Shown in pieces: positions 17,719-24,966 of a stretch of 34,251 nucleotides of DNA. The translations under genes and the position numbers were made by a program. Under the pieces are notes generated by a model. It saw nothing but the letters and a program-made list of their open reading frames with translations, made no database searches and was not told the DNA's origin. Origin of the DNA: Pseudomonadota bacterium (GTDB lineage: Bacteria > Pseudomonadota > Gammaproteobacteria > Pseudomonadales > Halieaceae); contig PKCZ01000052.1 in assembly GCA_002862405.1 (NCBI GenBank), forward strand, positions 1 to 34,251, read 5' to 3'. Position 1 is the stretch's first letter, and the number at the start of each line of letters is the position of its first letter.

Positions 17719-17776
17719 GCCGGCATTACGCCATAAAGCCGACGAAGATGACAGGCTGCACCCAATTTCCATTGAG

Positions 17777-17794
17777 TGCTTTGGGCTCAAAGCA
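17777..17794. promoter_or_regulatory. 18-bp palindrome between the oxygenase and MarR genes, candidate MarR operator
   Basis: TGCTTTG-GGCT-CAAAGCA has perfect seven-base arms. It lies 59 bases before the oxygenase start and 23-35 bases before the MarR start. MarR regulators commonly repress themselves and a divergent gene through such palindromes, so this is the natural site. No binding evidence exists. Confidence 0.5.
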
Positions 17795-17828
17795 TTAAAC
17801 TTGGTGCCCCCTGAGGATGACGATAACT

Positions 17829-18308
17829 ATGCAGAACGGCGACCTACCTGATCACGTACTCGTGGCATTGCGGCGAATTATCCGAGCGACCGATTTATAC
17901 TCGCGAAAGCTCGGTAAAAAAACTGGATTGACGACACCTCAACTGGTCATCATTCAAGCGGTCGGCGATCTCAAGGACCCGACTGTCTCTGACATCGCAA
18001 AAGCGGTCAGTTTAAGTCTGGCAACAGTCACCACCATACTGAACCGATTAGAGCGCAATGGCATCGTCAACAGGGCACGATCATCGGTCGATAGGCGCAG
18101 GGTCATTGTCACCTTGACCGAGGAAGGTCAGAGCCTAAAAAGCTCGGCACCCAAGCCTCTACAAGACAGCTTCGTTGATCGATTTACGCGTTTGGAGTCC
18201 TGGGAGCAACATCTCATTGTCGCCTCGCTCGAGCGCGTAGCGACAATGATGGACGCCGATGATCTGGACGCAGCGCCGCTGCTCGCCAGCGGCGACTCCG
18301 TCGTTTAA
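17829..18308 (+). CDS. MarR-family transcriptional regulator
   Basis: The product of about 159 residues shows the winged-helix core: LTTPQLVIIQAVGDLKDPTVSDIAKAVSLSLATVTTILNRLERNGIVNRARSSVDRRRVIVTLTEEGQSL, with helix-turn-helix around 55-80 and the DRR wing. MarR proteins are dimeric repressors, often released by phenolic or other small ligands. The ORF track starts at ATG 17817, but GAGG then touches the ATG; ATG 17829, eleven bases downstream of GAGGA, is a better-spaced start. It is divergent from the oxygenase gene with a palindrome between them, and ends 13 bases from the convergent mmsB-like stop. Confidence 0.9.
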   Translation: MQNGDLPDHVLVALRRIIRATDLYSRKLGKKTGLTTPQLVIIQAVGDLKDPTVSDIAKAVSLSLATVTTILNRLERNGIVNRARSSVDRRRVIVTLTEEGQSLKSSAPKPLQDSFVDRFTRLESWEQHLIVASLERVATMMDADDLDAAPLLASGDSVV

Positions 18309-18321
18309 GCATCGAGTATAG

Positions 18322-19224
18322 CTACGCGCCCTCGTCTTTAACCAAAGACTTCATCACAATCGAGAAGTCATCTCGCCCCAGACCGGCAGCCTGAAGCGCT
18401 TGATACACCGCATTTGCAAGACGCCCAAAGTCAGCATCAACCGATGAGTGCTCCGCCAGTTCGATTGCCAAACCCAAGTCCTTTGCCATCAAGTCCACCA
18501 TAAAGCCAGGCTTGTAGTCATTTCCTGCCGGCGCACCTTCCATAACCCCGGGCCAGGGATTGTACACCTGGAGCGACCAGTTGTTGCCCGAACTCGCCTT
18601 CATAATCTCTGACTGCACCGAGGGATCCAGGCCATTGGCAGCCCCGATGGCCAGTGCCTCGCAGGTGCCGATCATATGAATGGCCAACAACATATTATTG
18701 GCCGCCTTAGCCACCTGCCCTGCACCGTCAGGCCCAGCGTGAAAAATCTTTTCCTCATTGCCCATCGCCTTGAGGACTTCTTTTGCACGGGAAAAGGCCT
18801 CGGCTGTGCCACCGCACATAAACGCCAGCGTTCCTGCCTGTGCTGCACCGACGCCACCTGAAACAGGCGTATCCATGAAATCAATGCCGACGTCGCGTGC
18901 GGCCACGTGGAGCTCGCGGGCCGTGGCTGCGTCAATCGTACTTGCATCGAGTACCAACGTTCCCTTAGACAAACCCGAAAAAATCCCTGCATCACCCAGC
19001 ATGACCGACTTGACGTGTTTGCCTGCCGGCAACATGGAGACGACCACATCGGCACCCGAAGTGGCGTCGTGAGCGGAAGGAGCCGCCACCGCACCCGCGG
19101 CTACGACGTCACTCAACGCTGACGCTGACAAATCAAATGCCGCTACCGTCCAGTCTGCCTTAAGGAGGTTTTTAGCCATGGGACCGCCCATATTACCAAG
19201 ACCAATAAATGCGACCGTTGGCAT
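18322..19224 (-). CDS. mmsB: 3-hydroxyisobutyrate dehydrogenase
   Basis: The 300-residue enzyme oxidises 3-hydroxyisobutyrate to methylmalonate semialdehyde with NAD+ in valine degradation. It has the N-terminal Rossmann motif VAFIGLGNMGGPMAKNLLK (4-22), the beta-hydroxyacid dehydrogenase substrate segment FMDTPVSGGVGAAQAGTLAFMCGG, and the catalytic-lysine region GPDGAGQVAKAANNMLL. The C-terminal GYKPGFMVDLMAKDL-like stretch (YKPGFMVDLMAKDLGLAIE) is typical of mmsB products. AAAGGA precedes the ATG. It is the last gene of the operon, separated from the hydrolase gene by 37 bases that contain a palindrome, unlike the overlapping junctions upstream. Glyoxylate-type beta-hydroxyacid reductases are similar, but the context supports this assignment. 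Confidence 0.92.
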   Translation of the reverse strand: MPTVAFIGLGNMGGPMAKNLLKADWTVAAFDLSASALSDVVAAGAVAAPSAHDATSGADVVVSMLPAGKHVKSVMLGDAGIFSGLSKGTLVLDASTIDAATARELHVAARDVGIDFMDTPVSGGVGAAQAGTLAFMCGGTAEAFSRAKEVLKAMGNEEKIFHAGPDGAGQVAKAANNMLLAIHMIGTCEALAIGAANGLDPSVQSEIMKASSGNNWSLQVYNPWPGVMEGAPAGNDYKPGFMVDLMAKDLGLAIELAEHSSVDADFGRLANAVYQALQAAGLGRDDFSIVMKSLVKDEGA

Positions 19225-19248
19225 CGAATTTCCTTTTATGATTTAAAT

Positions 19249-19264
19249 TAGTAAGTGCTTACTA
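19249..19264. promoter_or_regulatory. Palindrome TAGTAAG-TG-CTTACTA before mmsB
   Basis: Perfect seven-base arms around a two-base centre overlap the stop codon of the hydrolase gene and lie 25 bases before the mmsB start. The form resembles TetR-type operators, and short length with no T tract argues against a terminator. It may allow separate control of mmsB. Confidence 0.4.
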
Positions 19265-20368
19265 CCACGGATAGTGCATGCTCGGTGAACCTTCAGGCTC
19301 ACGAAAAAAGGACTCCAGTAAATCATCGGGGACATCGCGCACCGCATCAAACTGCCACTTTGGCTGACGGTCCTTATCCACTAGTAGCGCTCTTACGCCC
19401 TCCGCAAACTCTGGATGTCGCATGATATTGGCACCCAAACGCAACTCAGTATCGAACACTTCCTTCAATGAGTAATCGACTGAATCATTCAGCTGCCTGA
19501 AGATCCACGCAGCAGCAAGTTTCGAGCCGTGAGCAAATCCATCACGCGCCTTTTGCAGCCATGCATTGTCACCGTCATAAGCCAACAGCCGGTCCGATAT
19601 CGCCACCAGATCATCGCCCGCCATCAGCGCATCAATGTCGGGCATCAGTGGCTCAACGACACCTGCCGGGAGTTCTGCGGCTGGCGTCAATCCTAGGATA
19701 GCGTCAACAATCGCTGTATTGGCTTCCGGATCATCAGTCCAGTCAGCCACTGCCAAAGCCGCCATCACCTCATGACGCTGCTCGTGCGCAAGGAAGACGT
19801 CACCCAAATTGGCAAACAGCGCGTCCGCGGCGTTGATGTGCGCCGACGTCAATGACAAGAAACGCCCGATCATTCCTGGCGTCCGATTCAAGAAGTAACT
19901 GCCACCTACGTCAGGGAACAGTGCAATCGTGATTTCTGGCATACCGATGCGGGTTCGTTCGCTGACAACCCGGTGGCTGCAGCCAGCCATGACACCCATA
20001 CCGCCACCCATCACAACACCATGGCCCCAACAGATCACGGGTTTAGGGTAAGTGAACAGCACGTAATTCATCTGGTACTCGCGCGCAAAAAAGTTTTCGG
20101 CGTAAGTACAAGGACCGCCCGGATTTTCGATAGAGGATCGACGCAGTTCGTGAACGTCACCACCGGCACAAAAGGCCTTCTCTCCCTCACCATCAATATA
20201 TACTGCGGCAATGGAATCATCCTCGGCCCATTCAAGTAGCTTACCGAGCATGATTTCAATCATCTCAGCATCGAGGGAATTGAGAATTCGGGGCACGTTT
20301 AAGGTCAACCGACCCACCTGGCGATCACTCTCGCCCAAGCTTGAAACTACTACAACTTCTTCGCTCAT
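19262..20368 (-). CDS. 3-hydroxyisobutyryl-CoA hydrolase (enoyl-CoA hydratase superfamily)
   Basis: The 368-residue product hydrolyses 3-hydroxyisobutyryl-CoA, releasing 3-hydroxyisobutyrate for the next enzyme of valine degradation. It has the crotonase fold with AFCAGGDVHELR, the oxyanion segment CWGHGVVMGGGMGVMAGCSHRVVSERTRIGMPEITIALFPDVGGSYFLNRTPG that is diagnostic of HIBYL-CoA hydrolases, and a C-terminal FDAVRDVPDDLLESFF. Length exceeds ordinary hydratases (about 260) and matches this group. The ORF track starts at a GTG (20380); ATG 20368 (MSEEVVVV) forms an ATGA overlap with the upstream hydratase stop and has GGAAG five bases upstream, so I chose it. Confidence 0.92.
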   Translation of the reverse strand: MSEEVVVVSSLGESDRQVGRLTLNVPRILNSLDAEMIEIMLGKLLEWAEDDSIAAVYIDGEGEKAFCAGGDVHELRRSSIENPGGPCTYAENFFAREYQMNYVLFTYPKPVICWGHGVVMGGGMGVMAGCSHRVVSERTRIGMPEITIALFPDVGGSYFLNRTPGMIGRFLSLTSAHINAADALFANLGDVFLAHEQRHEVMAALAVADWTDDPEANTAIVDAILGLTPAAELPAGVVEPLMPDIDALMAGDDLVAISDRLLAYDGDNAWLQKARDGFAHGSKLAAAWIFRQLNDSVDYSLKEVFDTELRLGANIMRHPEFAEGVRALLVDKDRQPKWQFDAVRDVPDDLLESFFREPEGSPSMHYPW

Positions 20369-21153
20369 CGGTTCTTCCACTCTGGCGCACGCTTTTCTAG
20401 AAAGGCGTTTACACCCTCCTTTTGGTCTTCGGTTGAAAATAGCGCCACGAATTCGTCACGCTCTGCCACCAATCCAGCGCCAATCGCTATGTCTCGCGCG
20501 GAATGAATAAGCCTTTTACAGGCAGCAATCGATGTTGGACTTTGATCTGAGGCGCGTTTGGCTAAATCTATAGCTGTTGCGAGTGAAGTGCCCGGCTCAA
20601 CAACCTCCTCCACCAGACCAATCGTCATGGCTTTTTCGGCCGAAACGCGCTCGCCGAAAAGAATCATGCGCTTTGCCCACCCTTCGCCTATAAGCTGCGC
20701 CAGTCGCTGGGTTCCGCCTGCGCAAGGAAGTAGCCCGACGCGAGCCTCTGGCAAAGCGAGTGCCGCGTGCGACTCGGCGATACGGATGTCACATGCCAAC
20801 GCTACTTCGAGACCACCGCCCATGGCATAACCATTAATTGCAGCGATCGAAACGCCTCGATAATCCGCCAAAGTCTCAAACGCGGTCCCAAAGGCATCAC
20901 CCATGGCTCCCGCAGCGACAGGATCGCCGCTGGCAAACTGGTTCAAATCAGCGCCCGCTGAAAAAAACTTCTCGCCCTGTCCAGTGATGACCAAGGCGCG
21001 GACATTGGCCATACCATTGAGCTCATTCACAACAGCCTCGAGAGCGGGAAGACTTTCGAGGTCCCAGGTGTTGGCTGTGGAGTTATTGATCGTGACGATG
21101 GCAATCCCATCCTCGATTGACACCAACACCTTTTCACTTGGACTGATACTCAT
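20365..21153 (-). CDS. Enoyl-CoA hydratase
   Basis: The 262-residue crotonase-fold enzyme likely hydrates methacrylyl-CoA to 3-hydroxyisobutyryl-CoA in the valine pathway. Visible are the first oxyanion segment FFSAGADLNQFASGD, the second AAINGYAMGGGLEVALACDIRIAESHAALALPEARVGLLPCAGGTQRLAQLIG with both expected glutamates (E of GGGLE.., E of ALPE), and the C-terminal VNAFLEKRAPEWKNR. Length is normal for the family. It starts in an ATGA overlap with the acyl-CoA dehydrogenase stop and ends in an ATGA overlap with the hydrolase start, so translation of the three is coupled. Substrate is inferred from the operon. Confidence 0.93.
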   Translation of the reverse strand: MSISPSEKVLVSIEDGIAIVTINNSTANTWDLESLPALEAVVNELNGMANVRALVITGQGEKFFSAGADLNQFASGDPVAAGAMGDAFGTAFETLADYRGVSIAAINGYAMGGGLEVALACDIRIAESHAALALPEARVGLLPCAGGTQRLAQLIGEGWAKRMILFGERVSAEKAMTIGLVEEVVEPGTSLATAIDLAKRASDQSPTSIAACKRLIHSARDIAIGAGLVAERDEFVALFSTEDQKEGVNAFLEKRAPEWKNR

Positions 21154-22310
21154 TGGATTAACTCCAGCGCGCCGTCCATCAGTGCTTGTCGCGAAATAAT
21201 GACCCGCATAATCTCATTGGTGCCCTCAAGAATCTGATGAACCCGCGTATCACGAACATAACGCTCCATCGGATACTCACGAATATAGCCATAGCCACCG
21301 AACAGCTGCAGCGCGTCATTACAGACTTTAAACCCGGCATCAGTGGCAAAACGCTTCGCCATCGCGCAATAGGTTGAGGCGTTTGAATCACCGTTATCAA
21401 GCTTACTGGCTGCAAGGCGAATCATCTGTCTCGATGCGACCAGCTCGGTGAGCATGTCGGCGATCTGAAATTGTGTGTGCTGAAACTCGGAAATCACGGT
21501 ATTGAACTGCTGTCGATCTTTCACATAAGCAGTGGCATCGACAATCGCTTGCTGCGCCGTGCCCACCGAGCAGGTTGCGATATTGATTCGACCTCCATCG
21601 AGCCCTTCCATGGCAATGGAGAACCCCTGACCTTCTTCGCCCAGTCGATTGGCCGCCGGGACGCGAACATCATCAAAGCTGATTTGCCGCGTGGGCTGCG
21701 CATTCCAACCCATCTTGCTCTCTTTCTTACCGTAGGAAATTCCCTCGAGATCAGCGGGTACGAGAAACGCGGTGATACCCCTGGCTCCGCTATCGCCTGT
21801 TCGCGCCATGACAACGAGGACATCCGTGTCGCCAGCGCCAGAAATGAAAACCTTGCTGCCATTGAGCCGATAGCTATCGCCCTCTCTCATGGCAGTGGTC
21901 CGCAGCGACGCCGCATCTGAGCCAGCACCGGGCTCGGTCAAACAATACGAGGCCAAAGTCTCCCCACCGACCAGTGATGGACACCAGCGATCAACAACCG
22001 ATTGCTGACAATACTTTCCGATCATGGCGGTCGCCATGTTATGGATGGTCAAAAAAGCGGCAGTCGTTGTACAGCCTCTCGCAAGCTCCTCGACAATAAG
22101 ACTGGCGTCCAGCCGTGACATACCCAGCCCTCCGGCCTCTTCCAGGGTATACATCCCCATAAAGCCGAGGTCGCCCGCTGCCTTCAGGGCAGATTTTGGA
22201 AACAGTGATGACTCGTCCCAATGCGCTGCATTGGGACGAAACTCTGCCTGCGCAAACTCTCGGGCGCTGGCAACGTAAGCGCTTTGCTCTTCGCTTAGCT
22301 CAAACTGCAT
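21150..22310 (-). CDS. Acyl-CoA dehydrogenase, probable isobutyryl-CoA dehydrogenase
   Basis: The 386-residue FAD enzyme introduces the double bond into a short branched acyl-CoA, here likely isobutyryl-CoA to methacrylyl-CoA. It has the signatures YCLTEPGAGSDAASLRTTA and QLFGGYGYIREYPMERYVRDTRVHQILEGTNEIMRVII, with the catalytic glutamate E362 in LEGTNE, and a FAD-binding middle domain (VFISGAGDTDVLVVMARTG). It begins with FELSEEQSAYVASAREFAQ, typical of the family. GAGG lies seven bases before the ATG. It is the first gene of the four-gene valine operon; a methylmalonate-semialdehyde dehydrogenase gene, commonly with this set, is not in the window. The operon is divergent from the LuxR-type regulator at 22444. 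Confidence 0.93.
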   Translation of the reverse strand: MQFELSEEQSAYVASAREFAQAEFRPNAAHWDESSLFPKSALKAAGDLGFMGMYTLEEAGGLGMSRLDASLIVEELARGCTTTAAFLTIHNMATAMIGKYCQQSVVDRWCPSLVGGETLASYCLTEPGAGSDAASLRTTAMREGDSYRLNGSKVFISGAGDTDVLVVMARTGDSGARGITAFLVPADLEGISYGKKESKMGWNAQPTRQISFDDVRVPAANRLGEEGQGFSIAMEGLDGGRINIATCSVGTAQQAIVDATAYVKDRQQFNTVISEFQHTQFQIADMLTELVASRQMIRLAASKLDNGDSNASTYCAMAKRFATDAGFKVCNDALQLFGGYGYIREYPMERYVRDTRVHQILEGTNEIMRVIISRQALMDGALELIQ

Positions 22311-22363
22311 GAGAAGACCTCACAGTGATATATCGGGGCATGTGTTGATTCATTTTATCCATG

Positions 22364-22377
22364 GCACCTGTCGGTGC
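22364..22377. promoter_or_regulatory. Inverted repeat in the divergent acd/luxR intergenic region
   Basis: GCACC-TGTC-GGTGC lies in the 133-base gap between the valine operon start (22310) and the LuxR-type gene (22444). The five-base arms around a four-base centre are operator-like. It is short, so chance is possible. Confidence 0.3.
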
Positions 22378-22443
22378 TATTGTGGCGTTAGACAGCGAGA
22401 CGCGCAAAAGAACGCGAAGTTTAATTCATAATTTTTACGAACC

Positions 22444-23271
22444 ATGTCCAAACTCACAGCCATCACATCGGATTTTGCCAGAGCCATTGAGTATCTGGGT
22501 ACAGAACATTTTGTCCCCACGATCGCGGACGTGCTTTGTGGCCTTATCAATGCTGACGACGCCACCGTCATTGTCTACGGTCATGAGGAACTGCCGACCA
22601 TTAGCTTCGCAAGGCCATTAGCCGGCAAGGAAGAAAGCTCACTTGCCACTTACCTTACGGGGCCTTTCTTACTAGACCCGTTCTATCGCGCTGCGGCCTA
22701 CGATCAGCAGTTTGGTGTTTTTCGCCTTGCTGACCTCGCGCCCGCGAGTTTCCGGAGCTCAGAGTATTACAAGAACTGGTACAAACACTGTGGCTATGAG
22801 GACGAATGCGGGTTGCTCATCCGTGTTGCCAACGAGAACTTTATCAATATCTCTATTGGTCTTACATCCGAAGGGGCCCGCTTCAGAGTTGGGCAAGCAA
22901 AGCTACTCGCGAGTATTTACGAGCTGACGGCCTCACTCTGCCGGCGACACTTCTTAGAGGTGCAGGAAGCGCAAAAGAAAACGACACTGCGAGAGCGCAT
23001 GCATCGATCGCTTACAGCGTTTGGTGGCAGTGTACTGACCCGCCGAGAGAGACAGGTTGTCGAACTGGTCCTGCTTGGCCATAACACCCGCTTAATTGCC
23101 GAGAAACTCGGCATCTCGATCGAAACGGTAAAGCTGCATCGGAAGCATGCTTATGCCAAATTGGATATCAGTTCTCAGGCAGAGCTCTTCTTTCTATTCA
23201 TGGAAGCGCTGTCCCACTGGTCAGGTGATCCTGATACCGACCCGCTCATTGCCTATCAAGGAGGCCAGTGA
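22444..23271 (+). CDS. LuxR-type HTH transcriptional regulator
   Basis: The 275-residue protein has a C-terminal GerE/LuxR helix-turn-helix (about 197-250: LTRRERQVVELVLLGHNTRLIAEKLGISIETVKLHRKHAYAKLDISSQAELF). The N-terminal sensory half of about 170 residues contains ADDATVIVYGHEELP, LDPFYRAAAYDQQFGVFRL and YEDECGLLIRV, which looks GAF-like and is not the acyl-homoserine-lactone type I would recognise; nor is there a response-regulator receiver. The ligand is unknown. No strong ribosome site precedes ATG 22444. Its stop overlaps the GTG of the TPR-sulfotransferase gene by GTGA, so the regulator and enzyme are translationally coupled, with the TBDR downstream. It may also control the divergent valine operon. 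Confidence 0.92.
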   Translation: MSKLTAITSDFARAIEYLGTEHFVPTIADVLCGLINADDATVIVYGHEELPTISFARPLAGKEESSLATYLTGPFLLDPFYRAAAYDQQFGVFRLADLAPASFRSSEYYKNWYKHCGYEDECGLLIRVANENFINISIGLTSEGARFRVGQAKLLASIYELTASLCRRHFLEVQEAQKKTTLRERMHRSLTAFGGSVLTRRERQVVELVLLGHNTRLIAEKLGISIETVKLHRKHAYAKLDISSQAELFFLFMEALSHWSGDPDTDPLIAYQGGQ

Positions 23272-24845
23272 TTTTGACTGAACTCTCGTTGGGTGATGGT
23301 TTTGCGGCACTCAATCGCGGCGACCTCGCCACCGCTGGCGAGGCCTGCAAACAAGCCTTGGCCGCCAATCAAAAGCACGTGCCTGCGCATTTCCTCGTGG
23401 GTCTGGTGGCTTTAGAAGGCAAACAGCGTCAAGTCGCACACGAAGCGTTTAAATCGGTTGTTAAGCTAGACCGCGATCATGCGGCTGCCTGGGCCCACCT
23501 CGCAAAACTCAATGTGGGTGAAGGCAGAATCGCGGCGGCTGAGTCGGCACTGCGTGAAGTCCGCAGAATTCAGCCCAGCGATCCTATGGTGATTGAGCTG
23601 ACCGGTACCGTGCTCAACTCGCTCGGTGAGTACGAAGCCGCCGAGCTCTTTTTTGAGCGCGCGCACCAGATGGTACCGCAAAGCCCGTCCGCGCTAATGA
23701 ACCTTGGCAATGTTCGAGTCTTCCTTGGAAAGATTGAGGCGGCGGTTGCCCTCTTTAAGCGCGCCATCGAACTCGAACCCAACAGTGCGCAATGTCACTG
23801 GGGACTGGCCAATTCAGAAAAAGCAAAAAACGACAGCCACATAAAGACCATGCAGGGGTTGATCGATTCTGGGCGGCAATCGAAACGGTCGCAGGGCTTT
23901 CTATATTACGCCATAGGCAAAGAAAATGAGGATTTAGGCAACTGGATTGATGCCTTCTCCGCCTTCAGTCAGGGTGCGCAGGCCCGACGCGAAACCGTCG
24001 AATTCAGCGAGGCCGATGAAGCGGCCATGTTTGCGGCCATCAAAGAGACTTACACAGCGGAGTGGTTAGCTGGTGCCACGCCCGGTGCTGAAGACCCAGC
24101 ACCTATTTTCGTCTTGGGCCAGCCACGGACCGGAACAACACTGATAGAGCGAGTCATCACCAGCCACTCACAGGTGTATTCCGCGGGCGAGTTACAACAA
24201 TTTGGTCTCGCAGTTCGGCGAGCTTCGCGGTTCGCTGATCCAAAACGGTTTTCTAAAGAACTGTTTCTTACCGCGTCGACAGTTAATCCCGCAGAGATTG
24301 GACATATGTACCTACGATCAACAGCGAAGCTTAGAGATAAAAGCCCCTTCTTCGTGGATAAGCTACCGGTCAATTACCTCAACATCCCACTTATTTTGGC
24401 TGCCCTTCCCAAGGCAAAGATTATTCATCTTGTTAGAGGTCCAATGGACGCATGCTTCGCAAGCTTCAAGCAGTTATTCGCGGATGCGTACCTGCACTCC
24501 TACGACCAATGCGAGATGGCACGCCATCATGCTCGCTATCGCGATTTGATGGCGCATTTTCGACATGAGTTCCCCGGACGCATTATCGATATCAGCTACG
24601 AAGCGGCGGCGCGAGACCTTGAACCCAACGCAAGAAAGCTTATTGGCGCCCTTAAACTCCCATGGGAAGACGCCTGCCTTAACTTTCACGAGAGTACATC
24701 CGGTGTCGCCACCGCGAGTTCGGTGCAAGTCCGTGAGCCCGCGCATACCCGATCCATCGGTCGCTGGCGTCGGTACGAAACTGAGCTTTCACCCATGATG
24801 AACGAGCTGACGCGACTCGGGGTACCCCTTGAGGGGGTTCCCTGA
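23268..24845 (+). CDS. TPR-repeat sulfotransferase (PAPS-dependent), copy 2
   Basis: The 525-residue protein begins with TPRs to about residue 200 (for example DHAAAWAHLAKLNVGEGRIAAAESAL; SPSALMNLGNVRVFLGKIEAAVALFKRAIELEPN), then a sulfotransferase domain. The PAPS loop is FVLGQPRTGTTLIERVI (281-297), the probable catalytic acid is in SAGELQQF (E308), and the 3'-phosphate region is IIHLVRGPMDACFASFKQLF (385-404). The end SSVQVREPAHTRSIGRWRRYE matches copy 1 (SAEQVRQPINTSGVDQWRNFE). No signal peptide is visible, so it acts in the cytoplasm. AAGGAGG lies only three bases before GTG 23268 but nine before TTG 23274, so the real start could be that TTG. It overlaps luxR by GTGA and precedes a TBDR with a tyrosine-rich loop. 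Confidence 0.93.
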   Translation: MILTELSLGDGFAALNRGDLATAGEACKQALAANQKHVPAHFLVGLVALEGKQRQVAHEAFKSVVKLDRDHAAAWAHLAKLNVGEGRIAAAESALREVRRIQPSDPMVIELTGTVLNSLGEYEAAELFFERAHQMVPQSPSALMNLGNVRVFLGKIEAAVALFKRAIELEPNSAQCHWGLANSEKAKNDSHIKTMQGLIDSGRQSKRSQGFLYYAIGKENEDLGNWIDAFSAFSQGAQARRETVEFSEADEAAMFAAIKETYTAEWLAGATPGAEDPAPIFVLGQPRTGTTLIERVITSHSQVYSAGELQQFGLAVRRASRFADPKRFSKELFLTASTVNPAEIGHMYLRSTAKLRDKSPFFVDKLPVNYLNIPLILAALPKAKIIHLVRGPMDACFASFKQLFADAYLHSYDQCEMARHHARYRDLMAHFRHEFPGRIIDISYEAAARDLEPNARKLIGALKLPWEDACLNFHESTSGVATASSVQVREPAHTRSIGRWRRYETELSPMMNELTRLGVPLEGVP

Positions 24846-24876
24846 GATTAGGTCAGGAGTATACTGCGCGGGTGCA

Positions 24877-24897
24877 AAAGAAGCGTGAAGCTTCTTT
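24877..24897 (+). promoter_or_regulatory. Inverted repeat AAAGAAGC-GTGAA-GCTTCTTT before TBDR copy 2
   Basis: An eight-base perfect stem with a five-base loop sits 32 bases after the sulfotransferase stop and 69 bases before the receptor ATG. It is not GC-rich and is followed by TATAAAAAA rather than a T run, so it is a weak terminator at best. It could equally be an operator or an mRNA processing or stability hairpin between enzyme and receptor cistrons. Confidence 0.4.
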
Positions 24898-24966
24898 ATA
24901 AAAAACGAGCAGGGAGGCCGATAAATAGCCATACCAGACTGCTCCAACCCATATGAGGAAATCACT

